A DNA stretch of 39,340 nt. Origin: a virus. Each line of letters begins with the position of its first letter. Position 1 is the stretch's first letter. This document shows positions 38,993 through 39,340 of this stretch, piece by piece. Location: the IMG/VR virus record IMGVR_UViG_3300049783_000516, positions 1 through 39,340 of that record; one strand, given 5' to 3'. The translations under genes and the position numbers were made by a program. Below the pieces are notes generated by a model. It saw nothing but the letters and a program-made list of their open reading frames with translations, was not told where the DNA came from and searched no databases.

Positions 38993-39021
38993 CGTGTATC
39001 AGCAATTAAGCGACCTGTCAA
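38993..39021 (-). promoter_or_regulatory. Leftward promoter candidate upstream of the portal unit
   Basis: Minus-strand TTGACA (39021-39016), 17-nt spacer, TACACG (38998-38993). The -35 box is perfect, the -10 box weak. A short hairpin CACGC/GCGTG (38984-38996) overlaps the -10 region. The promoter lies between the terminase stop and the nested hairpin. Confidence 0.4.
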
Positions 39022-39036
39022 GTTATTTGTTAATAA

Positions 39037-39340
39037 TTACCGAAATCCTGGAGCACGGTAGGCTTTAGTATCAACGTCACCCCATTTTGAATGCTTAAAG
39101 CTACCCGCGCCAATAGCACCATCGCGGCCAAAGGTTAAGATAAAAGCGTCAGCGAGGTTAGGCGACTTCATACCACGGCGCTTCATCTGTATTTTGCTCT
39201 CAACATCTACCCGCCCAGACGACAGGATTATCTGCTCTACTGAGCACAGTTCTTCGACAAACTGCCCAAGCAAAGGCAACTGTGAGGGAATTGTCTTGTC
39301 CATCGCTTCAAACCACTCTCGCCCTGAGTACCATAGCTCA
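39037..39340 (-). CDS. Terminase large subunit, C-terminal end (cut by window edge)
   Basis: The frame is open to the right edge and reads ELWYSGREWFEA before the first Met. The end of the nuclease domain is visible: VDVESKIQMKRRGMKSPNLA then DAFILTF, the hallmark RxxGxxSPDxADAxxLTF of large terminases. About 100 C-terminal residues are present and the ATPase domain lies outside. The enzyme cuts and pumps concatemeric DNA into the prohead through the portal. Confidence 0.9.
   Translation of the reverse strand, partial: ELWYSGREWFEAMDKTIPSQLPLLGQFVEELCSVEQIILSSGRVDVESKIQMKRRGMKSPNLADAFILTFGRDGAIGAGSFKHSKWGDVDTKAYRAPGFR

Noticed and set aside
1-39340. tRNA genes, integrase, attachment site or repressor
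   Set aside because: No clover-leaf with a GTTCRANNC arm, no tyrosine or serine recombinase motifs and no recognisable repressor were found by eye. Absence is limited by manual reading.

Overview
The window is most of a tailed double-stranded DNA phage genome with podovirus-type organisation. Three things indicate this: a virion module with an SU10-type major capsid fold, an SU10-type adaptor and internal ejection proteins (one with a lysozyme domain); a self-contained replication module (family A DNA polymerase, Prim-Pol/AAA primase-helicase, SF2 helicase, Cas4/RecB-like nuclease, RusA-type resolvase); and a lysis cassette. No integrase, repressor, tRNA or host gene was recognised, so a lytic lifestyle is likely. 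The gene set and order resemble marine HMO-2011-like podoviruses of Alphaproteobacteria. That host assignment is inference from memory of those genomes, not something the DNA proves.

Layout. Positions 1-369 and 748-1376 are gene-free control regions on either side of a short minus-strand gene that is probably the small terminase. They hold three perfect 18-bp palindromes, six TAACATGT sites, a 21-bp direct repeat and a DnaA-box-like 9-mer. From 1377 to 17910 every gene is on the plus strand. First come a 447-aa unknown early protein, a small membrane protein and an intrinsic terminator. A promoter then leads a run of about 20 small, tightly overlapping genes (3213-8491), mostly unknown and probably host-takeover or metabolic accessory genes. 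They are followed by an SF2 helicase, a Tat-signal protein and small membrane proteins. A near-consensus sigma70-type promoter at 11065-11093 then starts the core replication operon: nuclease, putative ssDNA-binding protein, DNA polymerase, resolvase, primase-helicase.

From 39340 down to 17891 every gene is on the minus strand and belongs to packaging, virion or lysis: large terminase C-terminus (cut by the window edge), portal, scaffold, capsid, adaptor, holin-like proteins, amidase, spanin pair, tail fibre or spike, tail proteins, gp13-like protein, Gly/Gln-rich proteins, lysozyme-bearing ejection protein and a second ejection protein. The two arms collide tail to tail and overlap by 20 bp at 17891-17910, with no terminator between them.

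The most striking signal is a dispersed family of about 44 imperfect palindromes of roughly 20 bp (core TTMCCCTCANTGAGGGKAA). They are spread at about one per gene on both arms. At gene boundaries they often supply the ribosome binding site of the next gene, and sometimes the stop codon of the previous one. Elsewhere they lie inside coding sequences, in more than one reading frame, next to catalytic motifs of the polymerase, helicase and resolvase. The tail-fibre gene has no copy inside it and near-identical copies just before its own start and just after its end. This looks like a genome-wide punctuation or recombination element and is the best candidate here for an undescribed system.
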